A DNA stretch of 42,013 bases, from the NCBI GenBank assembly GCA_044220535.1, contig JBGAQU010000012.1, positions 1-42,013 of the forward strand. The letters are read 5' to 3'. Made by a program: the position numbers and the translations under genes. Positions within the stretch are counted from its first letter, which is position 1; every line of letters begins with the position of its first letter. The DNA is from JBDHTS01 sp044220535. Its GTDB lineage: Bacteria; Pseudomonadota; Alphaproteobacteria; Micavibrionales; Micavibrionaceae. Positions 16,832 to 24,345 of the stretch are shown here, in pieces. The notes under the pieces were generated by a model that did not search any database, had not been told where the DNA came from, and was given only the letters and a program-made list of their open reading frames with translations.

Positions 16832-18818
16832 ATGTTCAAGAAAATTCTGATCGCCAACCGTGGGGAAATCGCCTGCCGCGTTATTGGTACAGCCCGGCGC
16901 ATGGGAATCAAGACGGTGGCCGTTTATTCAGATGCCGATGCGAAAGCGCGCCATGTCCGCCTGGCGGATGAAACCGTTCATATCGGTGGATCAGCCAGCC
17001 GCGATTCATACCTGAAAGGCGATGTTATTATCGAAGCGGCGAAACGCGCGGGGGCTGAAGCAATCCACCCGGGATACGGCTTTCTGTCTGAAAACGAAGG
17101 ATTCGCCAAAGCCTGCGCGAAGGCGGGTATTGTCTTCATCGGGCCGACGCCCGATGCGATCAACGCCATGGGCCTGAAGGACAAGGCCAAGGAAATCATG
17201 GCGAAGGCCGGCGTGCCTGTGGTGCCCGGTTATATGGGCGACAATCAGGATCCGAAATTTCTTCAGAAACAGGCGGATGGCATAGGCTATCCGGTTTTGA
17301 TCAAGGCCGTTGCGGGGGGCGGCGGAAAGGGCATGCGGCTGGTTGAGAAATCCGCCGATTTTATAGACGCGCTCGCATCTTGCCAGCGGGAGGCGCAGAA
17401 CGGCTTTGGCAATGCATATGTCTTGATCGAAAAATACATCCAGAAACCCCGCCATGTCGAAGTGCAGGTGTTTGGCGACAGCAAAGGCAACGCGGTCTAT
17501 CTGTGGGAACGCGATTGCTCCCTCCAAAGGCGTCACCAGAAAGTGGTAGAGGAAGCACCCGCGCCGGGCCTGCCAGATAAGGTGCGTAAAGCGCTTGGCG
17601 ATGCATCGGTAAAAGCTGTGAAGGCGCTGGGTTACATCAATGCGGGCACCATCGAATTCATCATGGATTCACAAGCCTTCGATTTCTATTTCATGGAAAT
17701 GAACACAAGGCTGCAGGTGGAACACCCGGTCACGGAAATGATCACCGGCATCGATCTTGTCGAATGGCAACTGCGCGTGGCCGCGGGCGAAAACCTGCCG
17801 CTGAGCCAGAAAGACATTCCCATGACCGGCCATGCGTTTGAGGTGCGCCTCTACGCCGAAGATCCAGCAAATGGGTTTTTGCCGCAGATTGGGATGATAA
17901 AAGACTTTATCTATCCGTCATCCCCGCCTTTGCGGGGATGACGATTCTGCGCGTGTCAGAATTGATACCGGCGTCGAAGCCGGTGACGCGGTCACCATTT
18001 TCTACGATCCCATGATCGCAAAAATCATTGTTCATGGCGCGGATCGTGCGGCCGCAATCAAAACGATGCAAAAGGCGTTGAATGAAACCGGCGTCAGCGG
18101 CCTGGTGAATAACCAGGAATTCCTTTCCAATATTTTCCTGCAAAAGGATTTTATCGCTGGAAAAGTGGATACAGGATTTATCGCGCGGCATGAATCTGAT
18201 CTTTTGCCAAAGGATTACGGACACGCCGCAATTGATGATCTGGCGATTGCGGCAATCTATTTTCTTTCTTCGCCTGCCTCTTCACACGATATATGGTCGA
18301 CAGGTGATAACTGGCGCATGAACGCTGTTCTGACCCGCAGTCTGATCGTTTTAAATCGCGAACAGTCTGTGACGTTTCAGGTAACATGCCTGGGCGATCA
18401 ATTCGTCATCAATGCCAATGGCGCGCAAATAACCGCCCAATGCCTTGGTTATGAAGCCAGCCGCATGACTTTCACCACCAACGGCACAAAACAATCGGCA
18501 ATCGTGATGGGGAATCAGGATGCATTGACCATCATTCGCGATGGCCGTGTCATTCATCTTCATCTGCCTGATTCATCGATTTCAGCCGGGGAAGCCGCAG
18601 GCAGCGGCCGCGTAACCGCACCCATGCCAGGCCGTATCGTCACCGTGCTGGTCGGGCAGGGCGATACAGTGAAAAAAGACCAACCTCTCCTGGTTATGGA
18701 AGCCATGAAAATGGAAATGACCATCCGCGCTGGATGCGATGGCACGGTCGACGAACTGCCAGTCGCCGCCAACGATCAAGTGATGGATGGCGCATTGCTC
18801 GCGATGATTGCGTCTTAA
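16832..18818 (+). pseudogene. mccA: Methylcrotonyl-CoA carboxylase biotin (alpha) subunit, split by a 28-bp palindrome
   Basis: The gene encodes the biotin carboxylase/biotin carrier subunit (also liuD) that partners MccB. ATG 16832 follows AAAGAGG with 7 nt spacing. The first part is intact: ILIANRGEIACRVI, AIHPGYGFLSEN, ATP-grasp AGGGGKGM, FMEMNTRLQVEHPVTEM. It stops at TGA 17939-17941. The second part continues in the +1 frame (VRIDTGVEAGDAVTIFYDP) to the biotinyl domain, with MEAMKMEM (biotinylated Lys codon at 18708). The break coincides with a perfect 28-bp palindrome at 17916-17943. Cutting out exactly these 28 bp joins IYH to SARVRIDTGV in one frame. All other lesions are absent, so inactivation looks recent. 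Programmed +1 shifting seems unlikely; an assembly error should be excluded. Confidence 0.9.
17916..17943. repeat. 28-bp palindromic element inserted in mccA
   Basis: The two arms CGTCATCCCCGC and GCGGGGATGACG are perfect 12-bp inverted repeats around the loop CTTT. The length of 28 (3n+1) explains the frame change in mccA. No target-site duplication is evident. A related copy lies at 24309-24337. It resembles the small REP-like or Rickettsia-palindrome-like dispersed repeats of many proteobacteria; the precise family is not determined. Confidence 0.85.
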
Positions 18819-18824
18819 AAATAA

Positions 18825-19718
18825 TCAGGCCGCAGGGTCAGGCAGCATTTTTATGGACTCAATGCGCGAAGAGGTTTTGGGATGAGAGTATAAATACTTT
18901 TTCAGTGCACCCTCTGGCAAAAGATCATGCTGATCGATTTTAGTAAGTGCGCTGATCGCGGAGTTTTTATCGTCAGTATATTTTACGCCGTTCCTGTCCG
19001 CGCGATATTCTACTATATGGCTGTATTTATTGCTGATGGCTATTAGGGAAGGAAGCAAGGTAACAATGGCAAGGCATCGTGCAAAAAGCTCTAATGACGT
19101 ATGACCCTGGGCAACCATACTTTCTGTATTATACCCGTTAAGCGCAGCGATACCCGCAAAAGGCAGGCCGATTAAAGCTCCCAAAAACTGAAAAAATAAA
19201 GGATTCATAGGCATCGAAAGAAAAGCAAATTCGCGCCCGTCCACTTTTCGCATGTGCGCGATTTCATGTCCTATAACGAATTTAAGTTCATCGCGTGTAA
19301 GCGTGTCGACAAGCTTCCGTCCCAGATAAACGGATACGCTATCTGTCCAGGCGTTATCTACAGCACCTTCTTCCACGATATATGTTTTGATGGCATGACG
19401 ATACCCGCTGCGTATCCTGATTTCTTCTACATCCGCCAGGATGTCTGCATTGGGAATGCTCGTCTTTTTGGCGACAGAATTAAATAGGTTATATAAGGCG
19501 ACTGGTGCGCGCCTGATATAAGGAATGCCAAGGGACAGAGATAAGGCCGCAATGATTGCAGTTGATGTTCCTATGGAAGATAGGGGTTTATGATTAAGAA
19601 AATATTGAAATGCGGCCATGCTGCCATGGGTCACGGCAGCAAGCGAGGCGTACCAGGCATAATCTGACGCCTGGTTGAACTTATGCTTTAGTTTTCCTGC
19701 AAGGTCGATCGCCACCAT
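18825..19718 (-). CDS. M48-family membrane zinc metalloprotease (HtpX/Ste24-like)
   Basis: The 297-residue protein has the zinc-protease motif FVIGHEIAHMRKVDGREF (HEIAH, about 151-155) and the third-ligand region HIVEYRADRNGVKY (Glu in EYRAD). It ends with the family signature YSHPKTSSRIESIKML. Hydrophobic segments lie at about 25-65 and 165-215, suggesting membrane anchoring. Such enzymes take part in membrane protein quality control. It ends 6 nt from the convergent mccA stop. It is distinct from classic HtpX in its N-terminus, so no gene symbol is given. Confidence 0.84.
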   Translation of the reverse strand: MVAIDLAGKLKHKFNQASDYAWYASLAAVTHGSMAAFQYFLNHKPLSSIGTSTAIIAALSLSLGIPYIRRAPVALYNLFNSVAKKTSIPNADILADVEEIRIRSGYRHAIKTYIVEEGAVDNAWTDSVSVYLGRKLVDTLTRDELKFVIGHEIAHMRKVDGREFAFLSMPMNPLFFQFLGALIGLPFAGIAALNGYNTESMVAQGHTSLELFARCLAIVTLLPSLIAISNKYSHIVEYRADRNGVKYTDDKNSAISALTKIDQHDLLPEGALKKYLYSHPKTSSRIESIKMLPDPAA

Positions 19719-19814
19719 CGTATTCCTTCTTCGCGGGCCATTACTACGTAAATTTTTTCATATGTCAATGCATCATTATTTCATTATAAAGCTTGTGTAT
19801 CAGCATAGTAAGAC

Positions 19815-20108
19815 ATGTCCTTTATCATTGATAAATTTGAAAAAAATGCCAAAAAACAAAGTTGCAGCATATCTGGCGGCTATTCATCGATCTGTGTGGC
19901 TGAAACTGTCCAGGATGCGCTTAAAGCAGGCGTCCGGGTAATTGTGATGAAGGATTGTCTGGTCGACAATCAAAACGAAGTGGACTTCAGGGAAATGTTT
20001 ACCAGTGCCGCGAATAAAGCTGTATTCACCAGCTCGGGCAAAGTTCTTGCAAGACTGGCAGCCCCTGAATCGCGCAAGGCGAGCCTCGGCGCGCCTGAAT
20101 TGGCATAG
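19815..20108 (+). CDS. Short protein resembling an isochorismatase-family C-terminal fragment
   Basis: This 97-residue frame contains SGGYSSICVAETVQDALKAG followed by VRVIVMKDCLVDN. That matches the pattern around the catalytic cysteine and the following strand in isochorismatase/nicotinamidase-type hydrolases (C-V-x-x-T-x-x-D-A-x-x-x-G-x-x-V-x-V-x-x-D). The N-terminal two thirds of such an enzyme, with its catalytic Asp and Lys, are missing. It may be a gene remnant or a small protein of separate function. The ribosome site is weak. The similarity is judged by eye only. Confidence 0.4.
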   Translation: MSFIIDKFEKNAKKQSCSISGGYSSICVAETVQDALKAGVRVIVMKDCLVDNQNEVDFREMFTSAANKAVFTSSGKVLARLAAPESRKASLGAPELA

Positions 20109-20156
20109 GCCTTCAGAAGTAATCAGCCTATTTTATACAACAGAAATCTAGCCGTC

Positions 20157-20411
20157 TTATTTCGGCTGGCAAAGAATATAGCTTGGATATTCGTTCTCAA
20201 TACCTGCGGGTAAGGTGATATGCAATGAATTGCCCAGTGTTTCGGTTATAACATCGCCGCTTTCAGCCAGATTGCATTTCATGTCCGGCAAATCGGGCTT
20301 GTGATTGTTCGCCAATTTATATTCAGCAATGGCGCCGGCCGCCAGGCAGAACAAACCACAAAAAGCTAGGCCAAGTTTATTGGATATCATCACAATAATT
20401 CTCTTATCCAT
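20157..20411 (-). CDS. Small exported or membrane-anchored hypothetical protein
   Basis: The 84-residue protein has an N-terminal hydrophobic segment (LGLAFCGLFCLAAGAIAEY, about 13-31) that could be an uncleaved anchor or a signal peptide. A short polar domain with two Cys (one in MKCNLAES, one in YILCQPK) follows and could form a disulphide outside the cytoplasm. An alternative start is ATG 20390. It diverges from mvaB. No family is recognised. Confidence 0.5.
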   Translation of the reverse strand: MDKRIIVMISNKLGLAFCGLFCLAAGAIAEYKLANNHKPDLPDMKCNLAESGDVITETLGNSLHITLPAGIENEYPSYILCQPK

Positions 20412-20420
20412 GGTTTAATT

Positions 20421-20448
20421 TTGCATGTATCCTATATAACTATATAAA
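20421..20448 (+). promoter_or_regulatory. Candidate promoter for mvaB
   Basis: TTGCAT (20421-20426), a 16-nt spacer and TATAAA (20443-20448) form a plausible sigma70 promoter in a very AT-rich stretch, just before the HMG-CoA lyase gene. The short gap to the divergent gene at 20411 limits where else the promoter could be. Confidence 0.4.
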
Positions 20449-20477
20449 ACTTGTCTATAAAGGTTAAAAATTTGGAA

Positions 20478-21383
20478 ATGCAGCTTCCTTCTAAGATTCG
20501 CCTCTACGAAGTCGGCCCGCGCGATGGCCTGCAGAACGAAAAGCAGATCGTTCCAGCTACGGTGAAGATTGATCTGGTAAACCGCTTATCTGCCAGCGGT
20601 CTGACACATATCGAGGCCGCCGCCTTCGTCTCCTCCAAATGGGTACCACAGATGGGTGACGCGGCAGAGGTAATGAACGGCATCACCCGCAAGCCCGGTG
20701 TCACGTATCCGGTTCTTGTTCCCAATGAACGTGGGATGGAGGATGCGGTAGAGGCGGGCGTAACCGAAATCGCTGTTTTCACTGCCGCATCCGAAACCTT
20801 TGCACAGAAAAATATTAACTGTACCATTGCCGAAAGCTTCGACCGTTTCGCGCCCGTCATGAAGATGGCGGAGACGAACAATATTAAAGTGCGCGGCTAC
20901 GTATCCTGCGTGGTCGGATGCCCCTATGAAGGCAAGATCGATCCCTTGAAGGTTGAAGAGGTCGCCTTAAAACTGAAAGATATTGGCTGCTATGAAATCA
21001 GCCTGGGCGACACAATCGGCGTCGGCACGCCGAACACAGTGCAGGATATGCTGGATGCCGTCATGAAATCCGTGAACATCGAACACCTGGCCCTGCATTG
21101 CCACGACACCTACGGCACCGCCCTCGCAAATATTTATGCAGGGATGCAAATGGGCATAAGCGTCATCGATTCATCCGTCGCCGGCCTTGGTGGTTGCCCC
21201 TACGCACCGGGCGCTGCGGGTAATGTAGCGACAGAGGATGTGCTTTATATGCTGAACGGCATGGGGATTGGGACAGGCGTTGATCTGGATAAAATCGTAG
21301 AAGTAGCTTGGTGGATATCTGCAAAATTGAACCGTGTGCCAGAATCAAAAGTCGCTTTGGCTAAAGGTGACGCACTCAAGTAA
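20478..21383 (+). CDS. mvaB: Hydroxymethylglutaryl-CoA lyase
   Basis: The 302-residue TIM-barrel enzyme (also liuE) cleaves HMG-CoA to acetyl-CoA and acetoacetate, the last step of leucine degradation. Conserved blocks are LYEVGPRDGLQNEK (catalytic Arg/Asp), EAAAFVSSKWVPQMGD, SCVVGCPYEG, ISLGDTIGVGTP, LALHCHDTYGTALAN (metal-binding HxH) and the flexible loop GLGGCPYAPGAAGNVATEDV with its catalytic Cys. ATG 20478 is used here. A TTG at 20472 is better spaced from AAAGG at 20459-20463 and may be the real start, adding two residues. It lies 96 nt before ivd and is probably cotranscribed. Confidence 0.94.
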   Translation: MQLPSKIRLYEVGPRDGLQNEKQIVPATVKIDLVNRLSASGLTHIEAAAFVSSKWVPQMGDAAEVMNGITRKPGVTYPVLVPNERGMEDAVEAGVTEIAVFTAASETFAQKNINCTIAESFDRFAPVMKMAETNNIKVRGYVSCVVGCPYEGKIDPLKVEEVALKLKDIGCYEISLGDTIGVGTPNTVQDMLDAVMKSVNIEHLALHCHDTYGTALANIYAGMQMGISVIDSSVAGLGGCPYAPGAAGNVATEDVLYMLNGMGIGTGVDLDKIVEVAWWISAKLNRVPESKVALAKGDALK

Positions 21384-21479
21384 ATATCACCCTAATATAA
21401 TATTATGTCTATTTGCGCCGTGTCATGCTTAAAGCGGCAAAATGTCTTATCTTTCTGGCTGCAATCAGGAGGGTTTCCA

Positions 21480-22703
21480 ATGCAGTCCGCAGCCGTTAAG
21501 ATCGACGCCGTCAACCGTAACCAGCAGGCGCAGCCCGTCATGACTTATCCTTCCCTGAAATTCGGCCATGGCGATACCATCGACATGATGCGGGAGCATG
21601 TGCAGAAATTTGCAGCCGCTGAAATTGCCCCGCGCGCGGCGCAGATCGATCATGACAATCTGTTCCCTAATGACCTCTGGAAGAAAATGGGGGATATGGG
21701 CCTGCTCGGCATGACGGTGGCGGAAGAATTTGGCGGATCGAATATGGGGTATCTCGCCCATGTGATCGTGATGGAGGAAATCTCCCGCGCTTCGGCCTCG
21801 GTGGCGCTGTCTTACGGAGCGCATTCCAATCTCTGCGTCAACCAGATCCACAAAAACGGCAACGCGGAACAGAAAAAGAAATACCTGCCGAAACTGATCA
21901 GCGGCGACCATATCGGCGCGCTGGCGATGAGCGAGCCCGGCGCGGGATCTGACGTCGTGTCCATGAAGCTGCGTGCTGATAAGAAAGGCGACCGCTACAT
22001 CCTGAACGGCAATAAAATGTGGATCACCAACGGGCCGGATGCGCACACGTTGGTGGTCTATGCGAAAACCGATATTAATGCAGGCTCCAAGGGCATCACC
22101 GCCTTTATCGTCGAAAAAGGCATGAAGGGCTTCTCAACGGCGCAGAAACTGGACAAGCTTGGCATGCGCGGTTCCAATACCTGCGAATTGGTGTTTCAGG
22201 ATTGCGAAGTTCCGGCAGAGAATGTTTTGGGTGATGAAGGGAAGGGCGTGCGCGTCCTGATGTCCGGCCTGGATTACGAACGCGTCGTGCTCTCCGGCGG
22301 GCCTTTGGGGCTGATGCAGGCCTGCATGGATGTCGTGATCCCCTATATCCACGAACGCAAACAATTTGACCAGCCCATCGGCACCTTCCAGCTGATGCAG
22401 GGAAAAATTGCCGACATGTACAGCAGCCTGTCCGCAAACCGCGCCTATGTTTATGCGGTGGCGCAGGCCTGTGATCGCGGCGAAACCGCCCGCAAAGACG
22501 CGGCAGGGTGCATCTTAATGAGCGCGGAAGCGGCAACTAAAATGGCGCTGGACGCGATCCAGTGCCTTGGCGGTAACGGCTATATCAACGAATACCCGAC
22601 CGGTCGTTTCCTGCGCGATGCCAAACTCTACGAAATCGGCGCAGGCACCAGCGAAATCCGCCGCATGCTAATTGGGCGGGAGTTGTTTGAGGAAACGAAA
22701 TAG
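21480..22703 (+). CDS. ivd: Isovaleryl-CoA dehydrogenase
   Basis: The 407-residue FAD enzyme (also liuA) oxidises isovaleryl-CoA to 3-methylcrotonyl-CoA, the substrate of methylcrotonyl-CoA carboxylase. Family signatures are GALAMSEPGAGSDVVSMKL, KMWITNGPDA, KLGMRGSNTCELVFQDCEVP, GLDYERVVLSGGPLGLMQ (the Glu position expected for the isovaleryl-type catalytic base), QCLGGNGYINEYPTGRFLRD and LYEIGAGTSEIRRMLIGREL. The start at 21480 has a textbook AGGAGG (21467-21472) with 7 nt spacing. The in-frame extension to 21405 has no ribosome site. The stop abuts that of a convergent small gene. Confidence 0.94.
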   Translation: MQSAAVKIDAVNRNQQAQPVMTYPSLKFGHGDTIDMMREHVQKFAAAEIAPRAAQIDHDNLFPNDLWKKMGDMGLLGMTVAEEFGGSNMGYLAHVIVMEEISRASASVALSYGAHSNLCVNQIHKNGNAEQKKKYLPKLISGDHIGALAMSEPGAGSDVVSMKLRADKKGDRYILNGNKMWITNGPDAHTLVVYAKTDINAGSKGITAFIVEKGMKGFSTAQKLDKLGMRGSNTCELVFQDCEVPAENVLGDEGKGVRVLMSGLDYERVVLSGGPLGLMQACMDVVIPYIHERKQFDQPIGTFQLMQGKIADMYSSLSANRAYVYAVAQACDRGETARKDAAGCILMSAEAATKMALDAIQCLGGNGYINEYPTGRFLRDAKLYEIGAGTSEIRRMLIGRELFEETK

Positions 22704-22967
22704 TCAGCCGATTGAAAAATTATTGCCGACTAACCATTTCCCTTCATCGTTTTGTTGGATTGAAACGCTCAGGCGTTGCGGTCTCATAGTCGCATCTGTA
22801 AAAACGCCTGGATAAGTGAAATTCATTGTCAGGCCATTCGCTGTGGCCAGCGTATTTATTTCAGCAATGATCGGGTCTTTTTCATCAGGAACTAAAGAGC
22901 CACCGAATGTTTTTGTAAATGCGACTTCACAGCCTGAGAATTTCTGGAACTGGTCTATAAGATTCAT
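22704..22967 (-). CDS. Small hypothetical protein, paralogue of its upstream neighbour
   Basis: This 87-residue protein starts after a strong purine-rich ribosome site (AGGGAGGGG). It contains INTLATANGLTMNF and then RPQRLSVSI and KWLVGNNFSIG. The neighbour at 23009-23260 has the same layout: M-x-L start, VAARNGLILNF, VVTGHI and RWRITEFTF. The two look like diverged tandem duplicates. No signal peptide is seen. The C-terminal arrangement faintly recalls small protease inhibitors, but I would not assign that. It is last in the operon 23772-22704. Confidence 0.6.
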   Translation of the reverse strand: MNLIDQFQKFSGCEVAFTKTFGGSLVPDEKDPIIAEINTLATANGLTMNFTYPGVFTDATMRPQRLSVSIQQNDEGKWLVGNNFSIG

Positions 22968-23008
22968 AAAATTTCCCCTCCCTCTAATTTTTTAATAATA
23001 AATATGTA

Positions 23009-23260
23009 TCATGTAAATGTAAATTCGGTAATCCGCCAACGACTTTTGTGGAAATTCTCAGGCGCAATATGCCCCGTTACGACTTTAGGCGGAAATGCTC
23101 CCGCCGGAATAGCGGCTTTCTGAAAGTTAAGGATCAAACCATTTCGTGCGGCAACGCCTCTTATCTTGTCAACAACAAGATCGACATCGCAGGTTAAGCG
23201 ATCAGGGTTTTTAATTGTCAGGCCAACAAATCCCCTAAACTCATTTTCAAGTAGGCTCAT
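23009..23260 (-). CDS. Small hypothetical protein, paralogue of its downstream neighbour
   Basis: This 83-residue protein overlaps the stop of the upstream lipoprotein gene in an ATGA (23257-23260), so translation is likely coupled. It shares with the 87-residue downstream protein the N-terminal M-x-L/aromatic pattern, the [A]-x-x-x-NGLxxNF block and the C-terminal tryptophan-containing strand. It is cytoplasmic by sequence. The family is unknown. Confidence 0.6.
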   Translation of the reverse strand: MSLLENEFRGFVGLTIKNPDRLTCDVDLVVDKIRGVAARNGLILNFQKAAIPAGAFPPKVVTGHIAPENFHKSRWRITEFTFT

Positions 23261-23772
23261 TTGCTTTTTGCCTTTTTATTTTTTGTTATTTCCGCCGGCT
23301 GCACGGCAATGATTTTGACAGGGCCGGGGTTTAATTTTTCGTCCCATCCGCTCATCCAGACTTCGCCATTGCCGATCATGATGCCTTTGGCATTAATAAA
23401 CAGGGTTTCATAAGTGGCATCGCTGACGGCTTTTTTTACATCCGCCGTAAAATATTTATCGAAGTCTTTCAGGAATTCTTTTTCGGATTTATAATTTTTC
23501 TTTTCCTGGCCGTTTTTATAAATCTTGAATGGGTATTTCAGCATAGCTGCAACTGCTGCCTTGTCATTGGCGGCCAGGCTTGTCTGAAGTTTTTGCAGGA
23601 ATTCTTTCATCTCGGCAGCGCTTTTTACGCCTGCCATCTCCAGCTTGCCGTCATTGCTTTGCTGGGACTGTTCGGTTGAACTGGTCGTGGCCGTCTGATC
23701 CGGTTTGCAGCTTGCCAGGCCGAGCGCGACGAAAGCCACGGCAAAAAGAAAAGTTTGTCTTATCATTTTCAC
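23257..23772 (-). CDS. Predicted lipoprotein
   Basis: The 171-residue protein has an N-terminal lipoprotein signal, MKMIRQTFLFAVAFVALGLASC, with lipobox LASC. A Ser/Thr/Gln-rich linker follows and then a folded domain (about 50-160). That domain contains AANDKAAVAAMLKYPFKIYK and KNYKSEKEFLKDFDKYFTAD, and later GIMIGNGEVWMSGW. It recalls small periplasmic domains of the NTF2/SnoaL type by eye only. It is first gene of a three-gene operon with the two small paralogues, the first joined by a 4-nt overlap. Confidence 0.72.
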   Translation of the reverse strand: MKMIRQTFLFAVAFVALGLASCKPDQTATTSSTEQSQQSNDGKLEMAGVKSAAEMKEFLQKLQTSLAANDKAAVAAMLKYPFKIYKNGQEKKNYKSEKEFLKDFDKYFTADVKKAVSDATYETLFINAKGIMIGNGEVWMSGWDEKLNPGPVKIIAVQPAEITKNKKAKSK

Positions 23773-23821
23773 ATCTTTGTTGGATTGCTTGAAACACTAT
23801 AACGCACCGTTCAAAAGAATC

Positions 23822-23852
23822 AAAAAAATCCCGGCATATTTGCCGGGATTTT
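23822..23852 (-). terminator. Intrinsic terminator
   Basis: AATCCCGGCA and TGCCGGGATT pair perfectly over 10 bp around a TATT loop. On the minus strand the hairpin is followed by a run of seven T (the A tract at 23822-23828). It lies 24 nt after the stop of the small exported protein at 23876 and separates it from the lipoprotein operon. Confidence 0.85.
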
Positions 23853-23875
23853 ACACACACGCGCTAAGTAACTGA

Positions 23876-24118
23876 TTATTGCGGCAGGAAGATCGGGCCG
23901 CCGCTGACATAAAGGTTGGAGCCGCCACCGAAAGACGGGGTGCTAAAGCTATGAATGGATGGCACCGAGTACTGAATACTGGACACGGCCTGGTCAATCG
24001 AAGGACCTGCGAAACCTGCCAGCAGCGGCAGCATCATAAGCATGGTGCCTGTCGAGATTGCCTGTCTTGTTGCCGATTTCGCGAAACCCATTGCCGTCCC
24101 CTTTGTTACCTTGATCAT
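23876..24118 (-). CDS. Small exported hypothetical protein
   Basis: The 80-residue protein carries a hydrophobic signal-like segment (TGTMLMMLPLLAGFAGPSI). The short mature part is rich in Ser, Gly and Pro (VPSIHSFSTPSFGGGSNLYV) and ends in GGPIFLPQ. An internal ATG (residue 10) could be the true start. It has its own terminator at 23822-23852. A 26-bp dyad lies 33 nt upstream. No homologous family is recognised; a secreted peptide or envelope component is possible. Confidence 0.5.
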   Translation of the reverse strand: MIKVTKGTAMGFAKSATRQAISTGTMLMMLPLLAGFAGPSIDQAVSSIQYSVPSIHSFSTPSFGGGSNLYVSGGPIFLPQ

Positions 24119-24150
24119 AGGGAAGGGGGTTTAAGGGCCTTTTAAATTTA

Positions 24151-24176
24151 CCCGCAATTTTAGCTAAAATGGCGGG
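24151..24176. promoter_or_regulatory. 26-bp near-perfect dyad, possible operator
   Basis: The arms CCCGCAATTTTAG and CTAAAATGGCGGG are complementary except for one position, with no loop between them. It lies 33 nt upstream of the start of the small exported protein (minus strand) in an otherwise AT-rich gap. The lack of a loop argues against a terminator and suits a binding site for a dimeric regulator. Confidence 0.4.
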
Positions 24177-24308
24177 AATTGTAAGAAGAAAAAATTATAA
24201 TTTTATTATTATATATCAAATAGATAAAATAATTTCTTGATAGAAAATATTGGTAGAATTGCCTCATCTTTTTTTGAAAAAAGCAGAAATTGTTACTTTT
24301 TATATGAC

Positions 24309-24337
24309 CGTCATGCCCGCGAAAGGCAGGCATGACG
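24309..24337. repeat. Second copy of the palindromic repeat, downstream of fadL
   Basis: CGTCATGCC and GGCATGACG are perfect 9-bp arms around an 11-nt centre with a GAAA loop. The outer CGTCAT/ATGACG and GC-rich inner arms match the element in mccA (17916-17943). This copy sits 9 nt after the fadL stop, where it could also act as a transcript-end hairpin. Confidence 0.7.
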
Positions 24338-24345
24338 AAGAGAGC

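Noticed and set aside
17916..17943. Palindrome read as an intrinsic terminator separating two genes
   Set aside because: The flanks are two halves of one conserved enzyme and there is no T tract after the hairpin; insertion into mccA explains the data better.
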